DNA from: Diplonema japonicum
Lineage: Eukaryota > Euglenozoa > Diplonemea > Diplonemida > Diplonemidae
NCBI GenBank assembly: GCA_964019335.1
Contig: OZ025723.1
Location: 402,626 to 466,625 of the forward strand
Direction of reading: 5' to 3'
Length of the DNA: 64,000 nt
This document shows, piece by piece, positions 10,837 to 21,071 of the stretch (positions within the stretch are counted from its first letter, which is position 1; every line of letters starts with the position of its first letter). Both the position numbers and the translations under genes were made by a program. The notes beneath the pieces were generated by a model. The model worked only from the letters and a program-made list of their open reading frames with translations. It did no database searches and was not told where the DNA came from.

Positions 10837-13416
10837 ATGGTGACGTCGGGTGGGGGTGGGGGTGCACAAGTGCTCCCACCTACCCAACAGCTGCCACAGC
10901 ACTTGGACGAAGAGATTGCATGTCTGCGGACGGTCGTCCAGTGCTTGCTGCTGAGTCTGCGGTCTTTGAAGAATGAGGAGGCTGCGACGGACGACCAGCA
11001 GCTGTCCCTGCCCGACACCAGGGAATTTCTGAATCTTATTTCAAGCCTAGTGGAGTCAGACGTGAACCCGCACAGGCTCAAGGTACTGCTGTTGGACGAA
11101 AGCACCACACCCATCCACACGCTGCTGTCGTACGCGACTACCGACAGCAAGCTACTCCAGCCAGCTATTCAGAACAGAGACACATTCACAGAAGTGGGTT
11201 TCATCAACATACAGGTCCAATGCCTGCAGACATTGACACGGATTACCAGCACTTGCTGCAAGTGCAGCACCCCTCTAGATGCTTTGGAGTCCACGTTGTT
11301 CCAGCTCCTTACATCGACAGGTGTCGTGGATATTTTACTTAAGTTTCTTGCGAGCCAAGACTTCCACGAGTCACTGCGAACTGCCGCTGCGGAGTGTCTT
11401 TATGTGTTCATTTCTAAGATTGACGAGGCGAAGGAGGCAGTGGTGCGACTCCACGCAGTGCCCTTCTTCTTCGACGTTTTGTGGAAGGAGCCCACAAAGA
11501 TGGTAAGAAACTACTTGTGCGCGATGCTCAAGGTGGTGGCTGAGAAGTACAGCGAGCAGTTGCTGGACACAATGATGGTGGAGAAGGCGGTTGTAATGCT
11601 GCAGCACGAGGCGTCGAAGCACGTGGCAATCATGCTGCTAGACATCATCGCGATGGTGTTCAAGAAGTACAACACGTTCTACATCACGAGAATACACTCG
11701 AACCTAGACATCTTGACATCTTTGTGCAACCTGTGTGAGGCAGTGCTACACAAGAACCAGCAACCCGACATCGTGACAGCGATCACAAGGCTGGTGGAGA
11801 CCATCACCACGATAGAAGGCGACGACAGGGAGCACACGGAGTTCACAGCGCTGCTGTTGTCATCAGGCTGCTGGAAGGTCCTCATTGCAATGGACGTACA
11901 GAGAGCTGTTTCAAGTGAGTGGGACTCCGGCACCACGGAGTCAGCACTACACAAAATGCAGTGTCTTAAGACCATCATCCTGAACTGCACCACGAAGAAC
12001 CTCGTCGAGAGCGTTGCTTCACAGGTTACAAACTTCTTCCCTGCAGTTTCTGCTCTGCTCAACATACCACTCGATGAGGGACATACCCCCCAACTGGTGC
12101 AGGAGGTCACACTATGCCTCGGCCTTCTCATGATCAAGCATCCTGATGCCCGAAAGTATGATCTACACTGTTTTTTCTTTTTGTAACTAATGCCGCAGAT
12201 TCTTCAAATCCACCTTAGTGCAGTACACTTCGTGGGCCAAGGCCCTGCACGACAAAATGCACGACGTCCTAACGATGACAGACCCTTCCGTGTACGAGAA
12301 GATGTACATCGTGGACTGCAACATGTCGTATATTAACAACCCCGCTGTTGTGAATCCTGACTTTTCAGACATGGGCTCGGTATGTGTAGCGAATCATGAT
12401 GTACTCTCATCAAGGTGCTGCTTTGTGTCAGGGATCTTTTTGTTGAGCAGGGGAAAGGTGTCAAGAACGCGGAACAGTGCCTGTCGCCAATGACCTTTGC
12501 AAAGACACGGTGCTTTGAATCTCTAGACCAGCGTGTGGCCCTCACCACGGTGCAGAAGAAACAGAGACTCACTGCCGCCATGTTCAACTATGTAGTGACT
12601 GATGTGATGGGGGAAGGCTTCATGTCACCGGGACAACCCTCGCAATTGTCCCCCAGGAACGTGTCCCCAAGGCAGTCCCCACGGTCAAGGCAGGCTTCGC
12701 CTTATAGAAGTACGAGCCCTGTGAACAGGATTGCAGATGAGGTCGGGACAGACTTTAGGAAACCTGAGCTCAGTCAGATGAAGCAGCAGCATTCGCTGCC
12801 AAGTTACATGGTCCCGCCTAGCCATGTCCAGCCCTCTCAGCATCCTGTTGCTGAGTTACCCATTCACGCACCGGCGATGCACGCAGAAACAGCCCCATCA
12901 GGGCCATTCGTCCCTCACTACGAGCAAAGCCCTCCACATCAGCAGCCTCATGAGCAGCCAGCGTACCACCAGGAACAGGCCCCGTACCAGCAGGAGGCAC
13001 CATACCAGAAAGAGGCTCCATACCAGCAGGAGCAGCCATATCAGCAAGAACAACATGTGCAGTTTCAAATGCCACAGCCACCGCTACCACTACCACCACA
13101 ACAACAACAACAACAACAACAACAGACCCACGACCCTCTCAGTAATAGACCAGCGTGGCCACCATGGCCGCCTCCGACTGACTGGCAACCTCCCCCAGCC
13201 AACCCCACGCAGGCGCCCTTCACCCGTGAGACGACACCGTCATCTTTGCAGAGATCACGCACAATGTTCCAGCAACCCAACCATCAAGGTTGGACCCCTG
13301 GACAGCCTACAGGCTGGTCCCATCTTTCGCATGACCCACCCTCTAGGTCGTCCACACCTGCCTCCTCGACTCAGAGGAAGAGACAGAAAGCACCGCAGCA
13401 AAGGCGGTGGAGGTGA
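10837..13416 (+). CDS. ARM/HEAT-repeat protein with Pro/Gln-rich tail
   Basis: Three exons (10837-12155, 12199-12379, 12415-13416) separated by 43- and 35-nt introns give 833 residues. Both junctions keep frame and both introns start gtatg. Residues 20-600 are all-helical with Leu-rich repeats typical of armadillo/HEAT folds (for example HESLRTAAAECLYVFIS, KMVRNYLCAMLKVVAEKYS). From about residue 615 it becomes disordered: Ser-Pro motifs (SPRNVSPRQSPRS), then repeated YQQEAPYQ-type units, a Q9 run (CAA codons, near 13100) and a Pro/Trp-rich end. Such scaffolds bind protein or RNA partners; the specific role is not recognisable. The ATG was chosen because it follows the acceptor ...cccag at about 10819. 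The adjacent gene 13519-14139 is also ARM-like. Confidence 0.68.
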
Positions 13417-13518
13417 TGTATAGATTTAGATTAGACTTTCTTTTTTATTTCTTTTTGTTATTTTAGTTAACTTGCTATTTTGTGTTCTCATGGGCTGCTC
13501 CTCTTCAACCCGGCAGGA

Positions 13519-14139
13519 ATGGAAGAGTGCATCAAGGCACTGTATGATGAAAACAAGCTGTGGAATGCGGCGGCAGTAGACCGGTTGCTAAGAAAATGTC
13601 AAGAAGGACACATGAGAGAAGTACTAAAGGCAATCGATACAGGTGTAGTAGGGAGGGTAGTGGATCTGGCACAAGAGGGTGAGGAGCTTTGTTTTACATA
13701 CGTTGCATTCCTTGCGTATGTTGCTTGTGACAGTAGGTATAAAGCGTGGCTCTTGGAAGGAGACATGGGGGAGAAGGTGGCTAGCGTTTGTGTAGGCCTC
13801 ATAAAGGCCAACAACATGTTTATCACTTACGAGGTGATACGACTGTTCACAGCTCTATCCATCGGTACCCCCAGCACCCGTAGACTCTCTTTCCTCCTTG
13901 CTGACCAACAAGGGATCATCCCCTTGCTTATCACAGCAGCCACAAGCCCCCCAACATCCAAAGAGAGCGTGCGCCTACTCTCTGTTTTTGTTTACACACC
14001 AGAAGGCATCAAGGCCCTCAAGCCTTACACACAGCGGATCACCGACATGCTTCACACCATTCCACCTTCAAGTGCAGTCCTGGCCCCTCTCAAAGAGCTG
14101 CAGGATAATATGTTGGCTCTCCAGTTTAATTGTGAATAA
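13519..14139 (+). CDS. small ARM-like helical-repeat protein
   Basis: 206 residues. The start ATG lies 3 nt after an excellent trans-splice acceptor (ctcttcaacccggcag at 13516), so the upstream in-frame TTG-initiated extension is rejected. The protein is entirely helical with Leu/Ala-rich units (ELCFTYVAFLAYVACDSRYKAWLLEG; YEVIRLFTALSIGTPSTRRL; SVRLLSVFVYTPEGIKAL), consistent with armadillo-type repeats. It follows another ARM/HEAT-like gene by 102 nt; they may be relatives or partners, but I cannot demonstrate homology by eye. Confidence 0.65.
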   Translation: MEECIKALYDENKLWNAAAVDRLLRKCQEGHMREVLKAIDTGVVGRVVDLAQEGEELCFTYVAFLAYVACDSRYKAWLLEGDMGEKVASVCVGLIKANNMFITYEVIRLFTALSIGTPSTRRLSFLLADQQGIIPLLITAATSPPTSKESVRLLSVFVYTPEGIKALKPYTQRITDMLHTIPPSSAVLAPLKELQDNMLALQFNCE

Positions 14140-14198
14140 AGTACTAGTAGTTGCGCAATGAATACTGCATGCATGTTAAACACAGGAAACAAAGAAAA

Positions 14199-15724
14199 AT
14201 GGATGAGGAAGGTTTGAAGCTGGCAACAGGGGTGATCAGCGATGTGTACCTGAAGAACTCGCGGAGTGCGCTGCAGCGTGTTGAGAGCACGGTGCACAGC
14301 TTGCTGGCGCAGAGAAAGATCCCAGAAGAGGGTCTCAGGGACGAGTTCATCGAGCATCTTTTGCATCACATAGCACTCATGGACAGCAACAACTACATGG
14401 GGAATGTTGGTGTAGGTGAGCGGGAGGGCAGGGTGCACTCCTCACTGGTGAAGCGCAGGCACTATGGAATGTCCCACGGCATCGGCAGGAGCGGCGACCT
14501 CACTGCAAACCAACCAAAAGCGGCTGGTTCCTCTCTCATCTACTCCCTCTGTAACATGCTTGTTGCAGACGCCCTCAGAATGGCAGGTGCCAAGCGCACC
14601 ACGAACGCCATTGTTGTCCCAATGGCCACGGGGATGGCGCTGACTCTTGTCCTCCAAAGCTTGCAGTCAAGGAAAGAGACGCCTTCCGGTGACGCGAAGG
14701 AGGGGGTGGTGAAGAAGCGCTGGATCATTTGGAGTAGAATTGATCAGAAGACGTGTCTGAAATGCATCTATACAGCAGGTTACGAGGCGAAGGTGGTGCC
14801 CTTAGTGCGCGAAGGAGACTTCTTCATCACCAACGTGAAGGGCATTGAGGAGGCCATTGAGGAGTGCGGTGCTGACAACGTGTGCTGCGTGCTGAGTACT
14901 ACGTCATGCTTTGCACCTAGGCTCCCAGATAAGATCTTGGACATCGCGAGGTTGTGCAAGAAGCACGGCATGGCACACGTTGTGAACAATGCGTACGGTG
15001 TACAGAGCACGAAGATCATGCGCCAGCTGGACGCTGCGATGGAGCACGGGCGGGTTGATGCGTACGTGCAGTCGGGTGACAAGAACTTCATGGTGCCTGT
15101 GGGTGGATCTGTTGTGGCGACCAACAACGCCGACTTCCTGAAGCGTGTGGGTGCTATTTATGCTGGGAGGGCCTCCTGCAGCTCTGTCCTCGACATCTTC
15201 ATCACACTTCTCTCCATGGGCCGATCGGGCTTCATGGGCCTTTTGAAGGAACGTACTGACACCCTTTCCTATTTTCATGAGGCTATGAAGTCCTTTGCGG
15301 ATAGCAAAGGAGAGCGTCTCGTTGCGTCACCTGCAAACGACATCTCGTTCTGCTTGACAATTAACAGTATCAAGGGAACGCCTGCCTTAGGATCCGCCCT
15401 CTTCAACCACTGCGTCTCTGGGCCTCGGGTCGTCCAAGTGGGTACAAAGTATGTAGCAAATGCGTTTTGTCACACTTCCACAGAAAAGAGATCTGCGGGC
15501 TGGCTTTCAACAACTACGGTTCTCACTCCGATGAGACTGATTACTCGTACCTTACCCTGGCTTGCGCCATAGGAATCAAGAGGTGTGTTGAATATTAAAA
15601 CCGGTATCCAAAACACACCCCGCACAGGGACGACATCGACACTTTCATGAAGCGCCTTGACAAAGAGTGGACCAAAATGGTAAAAAAAGAGAAGAAACAA
15701 GCGTCCAAGGATGTTCCCCAGTGA
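14199..15724 (+). CDS. SEPSECS: O-phosphoseryl-tRNA(Sec) selenium transferase (SepSecS)
   Basis: Three exons (14199-15448, 15484-15582, 15628-15724; introns 35 and 45 nt) give 481 residues, close to the about 500 of the human enzyme. SepSecS is a PLP enzyme that converts Sep-tRNA(Sec) to Sec-tRNA(Sec) using selenophosphate. Visible signatures: RHYGMSHGIGRSGDLTANQPKAAGSSLI (substrate and PLP region), VPMATGMALTL, and QSGDKNFMVPVGG carrying the PLP-binding Lys at residue 295. Without splicing the frame would drift after VQVGTK; splicing restores KEICGLAFNNYGSHSDETDYSYL, matching the family C-terminus. The start follows a cacag acceptor at 14185. Its presence implies that this organism makes selenoproteins. 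Confidence 0.94.
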
Positions 15725-15864
15725 GGCTATGTTCAACAGTAGAAGCTTAGTGCTCGTGTCCGTGTTTACTGTCTCTATGCGTTGCACTGCCGATGCATGT
15801 CACGTGTGTACTGCAGGCTGTTATTGGGATCGCCTTACCTCAACCATCACACACATAGGACAAA

Positions 15865-17226
15865 ATGTTGGTTGTACTTAGCTTGGGGTTGGCCATGTTG
15901 AGCAACTTTGGAATACCACCAGTGCGGGATGAGGTCTTCAAGGCTGCGGGGGTTGATCTGGGGAAGCCGCTGTTCTCCTTCGGGCTGTTCAGCGACACGC
16001 AGTACGGGAACCTGAAGACCAGCGGGATGCGGCATTACAAGTTGTCGCTTGCAAAGATGAAGGAGATGTCTCAATATTTAGAGGAAAACGAAGAAGTAGA
16101 CTTCCTGATGCACCTAGGGGACCTCACGCAGGACAAAGGGACGGCCCACAGGGAGCTGACGCTGAGCCAGGTGAGCAAGAAAATACCGATGTACCATGTG
16201 CTTGGGAATCATGATTTTATGGGGGTGAAGTCCATGACAGAGGTTATGCAAGGATTCAAGATGACTTCGCGAAATTATGTAGTGGAGAGGGACGCCGTAA
16301 GGAAAGCAGGGTACAAGCTAATAGTCGTGGACGCGACTAGGATATCCACCTTTGCCAATGAAATGGGGAGCAGCGACTACAACAAGGCTGCCGATATGTC
16401 GGGTAAATTGAAGAAAATCGGCGAGGTGCACTACAAGAACCACAACGGGGGTGTAGGCACTGAGCAACTGAACTGGCTGGACGGCGAACTGGAAAAGGCA
16501 TGCAAGGAAGGGGAGAAGGTGATCCTTTTTGCCCACTCCCCGCTACTCACAGGCAGACGCAACAACGACATGCACACATGGGACAGGAACGAGGTGCTTG
16601 AAGTCGTGACTAAGCATAAGTGTGCCAAGATATGGATCAACGGCCATGTCCACGTGCACAGGCACGTAACGTACGCAGTCAACGACGATCACTTCGTCCA
16701 CCTTTGGACCACGTCTGGGATGGTCCAGACAAGCGGGAACTCGTTCGTTGTGGCAGATGTGTATCCTGAGATGCTGTTGGTAAGGGGAGTCTCGTGGGGA
16801 TGTTCATTTGCAAAGTTTTTTAACTTCTCAGCGCCGCTCTCAATGCAGCGGTACGATTACAACTTCAGCTCGCACTACCTGAGCATGGCACACCTGGCCA
16901 CCACTAAGGACCGCAATGCAAAGATCGATGCTTTATACCCAACTGGTGTCACGCCGCCCCCTGTCAAAGCCTTCACCTTCTCACCGTCCGGAAAGATCAT
17001 CACAGTTGCGGGCACCTCCACCGATGCAGTTCCTGTTGTCTCGTCGCCGCCCGTCGTGCTTCTCAAATCCCCTTCGCCCACCACGAGAGACCCCGTGACG
17101 GACTCGCCTGACACGATGGCATCGCTCATGATACACTTCCTCGCTGTGGGAACGATCGTGGTCCCCATCCTCTGCACGCTCATCGTGATTTACAGAAAGA
17201 AGAAATGGTACACACGACTGAAGTAG
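15865..17226 (+). CDS. membrane-anchored metallophosphoesterase (ADPRibase-Mn-like)
   Basis: 453 residues, ATG 6 nt after the acceptor acacatag. Residues 1-20 are hydrophobic (signal peptide or anchor). The calcineurin-type metal-site motifs appear in order: D-x-Q (FSDTQYG, about residue 44), GDLTQD (about 89), GNHD (114-117), a His in FAHSPL (about 223) and GHVHVH (about 260). The D-x-Q-Y in place of D-x-H, followed by GMRHYKLSL, is the hallmark of the ADP-ribose/CDP-alcohol diphosphatase (ADPRM) and CPPED1 group. A C-terminal TM helix (about residues 420-443) with a KKKWYTRLK tail makes it a type I membrane protein with the catalytic domain outside or luminal. That topology is unlike soluble ADPRM; the substrate is therefore open. 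Confidence 0.8.
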   Translation: MLVVLSLGLAMLSNFGIPPVRDEVFKAAGVDLGKPLFSFGLFSDTQYGNLKTSGMRHYKLSLAKMKEMSQYLEENEEVDFLMHLGDLTQDKGTAHRELTLSQVSKKIPMYHVLGNHDFMGVKSMTEVMQGFKMTSRNYVVERDAVRKAGYKLIVVDATRISTFANEMGSSDYNKAADMSGKLKKIGEVHYKNHNGGVGTEQLNWLDGELEKACKEGEKVILFAHSPLLTGRRNNDMHTWDRNEVLEVVTKHKCAKIWINGHVHVHRHVTYAVNDDHFVHLWTTSGMVQTSGNSFVVADVYPEMLLVRGVSWGCSFAKFFNFSAPLSMQRYDYNFSSHYLSMAHLATTKDRNAKIDALYPTGVTPPPVKAFTFSPSGKIITVAGTSTDAVPVVSSPPVVLLKSPSPTTRDPVTDSPDTMASLMIHFLAVGTIVVPILCTLIVIYRKKKWYTRLK

Positions 17227-17502
17227 TCATGATTGCGGTGTTCGTTTGGCGCTCGTCTTGCAGTGGTACGGCTCCGTGAAGGAAGCAGGTGCTCGGCGTG
17301 CAGCTGTCTCTTATGACGGACAAGCCCCGCTGCACAATCTTAACTTAATGTTTTTTTTTATTGAGAAGAAGTGAGAAGAAATGCTTTAAATTCTTTTTTC
17401 CTTCTCGTAGCCGGGATTATTGCGCGTTGGATTTTTTTCAAAAGGAAAAGAACAAAAAAAAAAAAAAAAAGAAACCATCCCCAGACATACAGCACAGATA
17501 AG

Positions 17503-17847
17503 ATGCAAGGGCTTCCTGATGGTATTGGGGCAAGGGAGGTGGAGATGATTCAGACTAGCCAGTTTTTCACGCAGCTGTACGCGGTGAGGCACTCAAAACA
17601 CACGGCCCTGGAGGCGTGCTTCGATAAATGCATGGACCCTGAAGATCTGAGAACGGCACACAGGAGGGATCTGGACGAGAGGAAGAGGAACACAGAGTAC
17701 GCTAAGGAAAAAACGTGTGTCAAAATGTGCCATCAAAAATACCAAAAAGCCTTCTCCATGGCAGTGGACGGCTACCGGACATCAGAACTGCAGCAGCAGC
17801 TGATGGAACAAATGGGAGCGGGACCTATTCAGCTGCAACAAGCCTGA
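17503..17847 (+). CDS. small Tim-like twin CX3C protein
   Basis: 114 residues from an ATG following the acceptor acatacag. It has twin CX3C motifs, CFDKC (C39, C43) and CVKMC (C72, C76), flanked by helices, the arrangement of the small Tim chaperones (Tim8/9/10/13) of the mitochondrial intermembrane space, which are imported through the Mia40/Erv1 disulfide relay. The 28-residue spacing between the two motifs is longer than the usual 11-16, so either the loop is extended in this lineage or this is another twin-CX3C protein. The C-terminus is Gln-rich. Confidence 0.62.
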   Translation: MQGLPDGIGAREVEMIQTSQFFTQLYAVRHSKHTALEACFDKCMDPEDLRTAHRRDLDERKRNTEYAKEKTCVKMCHQKYQKAFSMAVDGYRTSELQQQLMEQMGAGPIQLQQA

Positions 17848-18011
17848 GATGCTTGATAATTCCTTTAAATTCATCATATACCCTTTTTTTTTTTTTTTTT
17901 TTTTCCTCTGTTTTTTTTTTTTTCGTTTTCTTGAGTTCCTTTCCCCCCCTCTCCCTTCATTTCTTGCTTCCCCCTCCCTCCTCCCTCTTCGGAGTGTCAC
18001 ACCTATCAGGC

Positions 18012-18785
18012 ATGGCGTTGAGGGCGACAAGATGTGTGTTGTCGGTGAAGGTAGTGGCGGATGACATGATAAGAGTGTGGAGGAGCTATGGGCACAGGGT
18101 TGGAGAGGTGCACGCACAGTTGGATAATGTCCACTGGTCCGTGAACGATCAGATGCTGAGGGATTACTTGGAAAGGTTCGCAATGGTGAGGGAGGTTAAG
18201 GTGGCGAAGTACAAGGAGACGCGACGGAACGTTCTGGACCAGGAGCGCAAGTGGGGCAAGTCGCTGTGCCACGCTTATGTGGTGTTCAACAACAATCAGG
18301 AGGCAGCGTTAGCAAGGCTGTTCAAGACACGACATGTGCTGAATGGGAAGGAGCTGCTCATCACCACTAGCGATAAGCAGCCCGAGTTCAACTTCTACAT
18401 CCCCCACACGCACGAGTCAGACTCGGAGGGCATGGACCCCTCTGTTGTCTACAAAATGTCCAATCAAATCGTCAACCTCAACCTTGCTGTCTCTGGCAAG
18501 TTCTTCCACCCCAAGCTGGCTGCTGTCCAGCGAGTCAAGGACCAAGCCAAGAGGAGCAACCCCGACCCCCAACCTGCTTCCCACGAACAACCGTGGTACT
18601 ACGGAATGGGCGAAGAGAAGTGGAGTGATGAGGGTGAGCAAGCTGATGCAGAACCTGTCACCAGACCACAACCCGCAACCAGCTCCGTCTCCAGGTTCAT
18701 CGACGTCGCCTCAGAGGAGCCGCTTAAATCAGACAGAGTCACGACAGAAGATACGCGGGTGTCGAAGCACAGGACGCTGTATTAG
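18012..18785 (+). CDS. RRM-domain RNA-binding protein
   Basis: 257 residues. The ATG is 2 nt after an excellent acceptor (cacacctatcag at 18009). A single RRM spans about residues 32-120: the beta1/RNP2-like strand is AQLDNVHWSV, helix 1 is NDQMLRDYLERF, RNP1-like strand is CHAYVVFNNN, and the final strand is KELLITTS. The N-terminus (MALRATRCVLSVKVV) is Arg-containing, lacks early acidic residues and could be a mitochondrial presequence. The C-terminal part is disordered. The region before it (17848-18011) is pure T/C runs. Mitochondrial RNA processing would be a natural role in this lineage, but that is inference. Confidence 0.7.
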   Translation: MALRATRCVLSVKVVADDMIRVWRSYGHRVGEVHAQLDNVHWSVNDQMLRDYLERFAMVREVKVAKYKETRRNVLDQERKWGKSLCHAYVVFNNNQEAALARLFKTRHVLNGKELLITTSDKQPEFNFYIPHTHESDSEGMDPSVVYKMSNQIVNLNLAVSGKFFHPKLAAVQRVKDQAKRSNPDPQPASHEQPWYYGMGEEKWSDEGEQADAEPVTRPQPATSSVSRFIDVASEEPLKSDRVTTEDTRVSKHRTLY

Positions 18786-18883
18786 GAAAGGGTGTTATAA
18801 TTTTCTTTTCTTGGAAGTTTAAAGCATCGAATTTAAATAAATAATTTATAATTAAAAAAAAAAAGATTACATCTACACGTTAA

Positions 18884-19339
18884 ATGCAAGGCAGGATTGC
18901 GATTGAGACAACGAGGCTGCAGAGGGAAAAAATCCCGGGGATAGAAGCTGTGCCAGTGGCGGACAACGAAAGGTATTTCATGATCAACATGCAAGGGCCG
19001 AAGGGGTCACCATATGAAGCAGGGATGTTTAGGCTGGAAATGTTCCTGCCTGTGGAGTACCCCATGGTGCCACCTAAGGCGAGATTTGTCACCCCAATTT
19101 ACCACCCAAACATCGACAAGCTGGGCAGGATATGCTTGGACACATTGCGTGACAGGTGGTCCCCTGCACTGCAGGTCCGCACTTTGCTTCTTACCATCCA
19201 GGCACTTCTCTCTGCTCCGAACCCTGAGGATCCCCTCAACTCGAATGCTGCAGAACTTTGGCTTTCTGATGAACCCAAGGCACTTGTTACAGCACGACAG
19301 CACACCCTCGCTCATGCCGTTTCCTGGCAAGACGGTTAA
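18884..19339 (+). CDS. UBC13: Ubc13/UBE2N-type ubiquitin-conjugating enzyme
   Basis: 151 residues, the normal E2 size. The UBC fold is easy to follow: [13 protein letters not shown] at the N-terminus, the HPN motif ([14 protein letters not shown]) and the catalytic Cys at residue 84, followed by [29 protein letters not shown]. The latter run is the typical Ubc13 helix 2/3 region, pointing to Ubc13, the partner of Uev1/Mms2 that makes K63-linked ubiquitin chains in DNA damage tolerance and signalling. The last residues (after about 140) diverge from the family. No intron. The upstream acceptor is weak (A-rich), with the ATG at 18884. Confidence 0.92.
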   Translation: MQGRIAIETTRLQREKIPGIEAVPVADNERYFMINMQGPKGSPYEAGMFRLEMFLPVEYPMVPPKARFVTPIYHPNIDKLGRICLDTLRDRWSPALQVRTLLLTIQALLSAPNPEDPLNSNAAELWLSDEPKALVTARQHTLAHAVSWQDG

Positions 19340-19787
19340 GTCCTCCGATTCGGGGTCAGGGGTTCGGGGAAAAAAAGAAAAAGAAAGAAAAAGAAAATAA
19401 AAAAAAAGGTTTCCTTTTTTATTGTTGTCTGGTAATATGGTTCCGCTAGTCTGCTAACTTAGTTCCTCTCTTCCAGCAACAACGGGACCCAGCCACGTTT
19501 TTTTTTTACAAAGAAGAACATGTTTTGTGGCTGGCATTTCTTTACTTTAAACATGCAAAATCGTTTTTTCCCGCAAGCTAAGAAAAAGAAAAAAGAAAAG
19601 AAAAATTAGCGCTGGAAAGAAAAAAAGATAAACACAAATTCAACAAAAAGAAAAAAGCAAAATAAAATAGGGCGAATGCCTTTTTCATTATTTTCCCCCA
19701 GTTCCATCTAGCTCCTTTTCTTTTCCCATGTTTTTCGTGGACTCCTCCCTTCCCCTCTCTTTTGTTTCCCATCAATAGCAAGGTGCA
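19340..19787 (+). other. low-complexity spacer
   Basis: A- and T-rich spacer with no gene-like frame. It ends in a long pyrimidine stretch (ccttcccctctcttttgtttcc) leading to the acceptor atcaatag just before the next ATG, as expected for SL trans-splicing. Confidence 0.65.
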
Positions 19788-21014
19788 ATGTCTGGTATGC
19801 GACAAGTGATGACGCAGTTGAAGACTGACTCGAGGAGTGCAAAGTTGATGAAAGAAAAGTTTGCTTACGTACAGGGAATGAAGAATGTACAAGTGCCGAA
19901 GGCACTCAGTATAAAATCAGGAGTGATCCGAGCAATGCAGGAGCTTAAAGATCAGCAATACCCTGTAGGCCCGAGAACATATGGGGCCGCCATATCAATC
20001 GTAGGCAAGGTGGGGTTGCTAGACACCGCGGAGCAGCTGTGGAAGGAAACGGAAATGATTCGAAAGAAGAACAAAGACCCCATCAGCAGCTCGCTGCACA
20101 ACGCGATGCTGTACACAAGATTGCGGAAGGTCTCCAATCGGCCGCTGGCTACACGCATCATCAAAGGCATCTTTCGCGACATGCGGACCTCACGGATATA
20201 CCGCGACAGGTACACCTACAACACTGCTTTGAAAGGTCTTGCACAATGCAAGGCCCACGCAGCCTGCAGAGACATCATTCAGCAAATGTGCAAGGAGAAG
20301 ATCTCTCCTGACACTGTGACCTACAACACGCTGATCACTTCCTGCACTACAGATGAGAGCATCCAGAAGGTAGCCGACGAGATGAAACACTCCGGCGTGA
20401 CACCCAACACCAGCAGCTACACATCCATGATTAGCGTGATGGTGGCGCTTGGTAAAATGGAGGAAGCTGCAAAATGGTTCATCAAAGCTACCCGAGACGG
20501 GATGACAGGTGCTGGTCAGGCCAGGACCCTAGCGCTTGGGTGGGAAAAACAAAGTAACGGCCACGAAATTCTGAAGCTGATCCAGTTCTTAAAAGACAAC
20601 AAACAGCATGTCGGCAGTGAGATGTACCACTGTGCCATGTTGGCCTTCCATGACACATCCTTCAAAAAGGTTGCTGCTGTGTACCAAGCGATGGTCCATG
20701 ACGACGTGATGCGGTGCTGCAGGACGTACTCCATCTTCATCGACGCCATCTGCAAGAAGCTGTCCCGCCTGCCCCCCAACCACCCCAGCACTGGCGACTA
20801 CGTTAAAGCGGCAAAGCTTGCACTTACTAGTGCTCTACAAAACCCCCTGTGCACTAATAAGCCTTTCATATCCATGGCAAGGGTGTACCACGCTGCAGGT
20901 GACGCAGATGCCATAGTGAGCTTGTGCAACAAGTACGATACCGTCAAGAGCTTTCCTGTGTCAGAAGAGATGTTGGAGCTGCGTCGCTCGTGCGTCAAGA
21001 AGAAGGCGAACTAA
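19788..21014 (+). CDS. pentatricopeptide repeat (PPR) protein
   Basis: 408 residues, one exon, ATG 9 nt after the acceptor caatag. Several degenerate 35-residue helical hairpins are visible. The clearest are DRYTYNTALKGLAQCKAHAACRDIIQQM and SPDTVTYNTLITSCTTDESIQKVADEM, followed by TPNTSSYTSMISVMVALGKMEEAAKWF. This is the classic PPR signature (xPdxxTYNxLIxxxxxxG). PPR proteins bind organellar RNA and act in maturation, editing and translation; euglenozoans have many mitochondrial ones. The N-terminus (MSGMRQVMTQLKTDSRSAKLMK) is basic with no acidic residue before position 14 and could be an import signal. A second PPR gene lies at 32612-33745 in this window. Confidence 0.85.
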   Translation: MSGMRQVMTQLKTDSRSAKLMKEKFAYVQGMKNVQVPKALSIKSGVIRAMQELKDQQYPVGPRTYGAAISIVGKVGLLDTAEQLWKETEMIRKKNKDPISSSLHNAMLYTRLRKVSNRPLATRIIKGIFRDMRTSRIYRDRYTYNTALKGLAQCKAHAACRDIIQQMCKEKISPDTVTYNTLITSCTTDESIQKVADEMKHSGVTPNTSSYTSMISVMVALGKMEEAAKWFIKATRDGMTGAGQARTLALGWEKQSNGHEILKLIQFLKDNKQHVGSEMYHCAMLAFHDTSFKKVAAVYQAMVHDDVMRCCRTYSIFIDAICKKLSRLPPNHPSTGDYVKAAKLALTSALQNPLCTNKPFISMARVYHAAGDADAIVSLCNKYDTVKSFPVSEEMLELRRSCVKKKAN

Positions 21015-21071
21015 ATATATTTTTTGATCTGTCATCCTACGACAAGCCCTTCTAGGTAATCACAGCATGCA

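Noticed and set aside
12960-13130. YQQEAPYQ-type repeats as a separate minisatellite locus
   Set aside because: They are an in-frame Pro/Gln-rich tail of the ARM/HEAT gene and need no separate feature.
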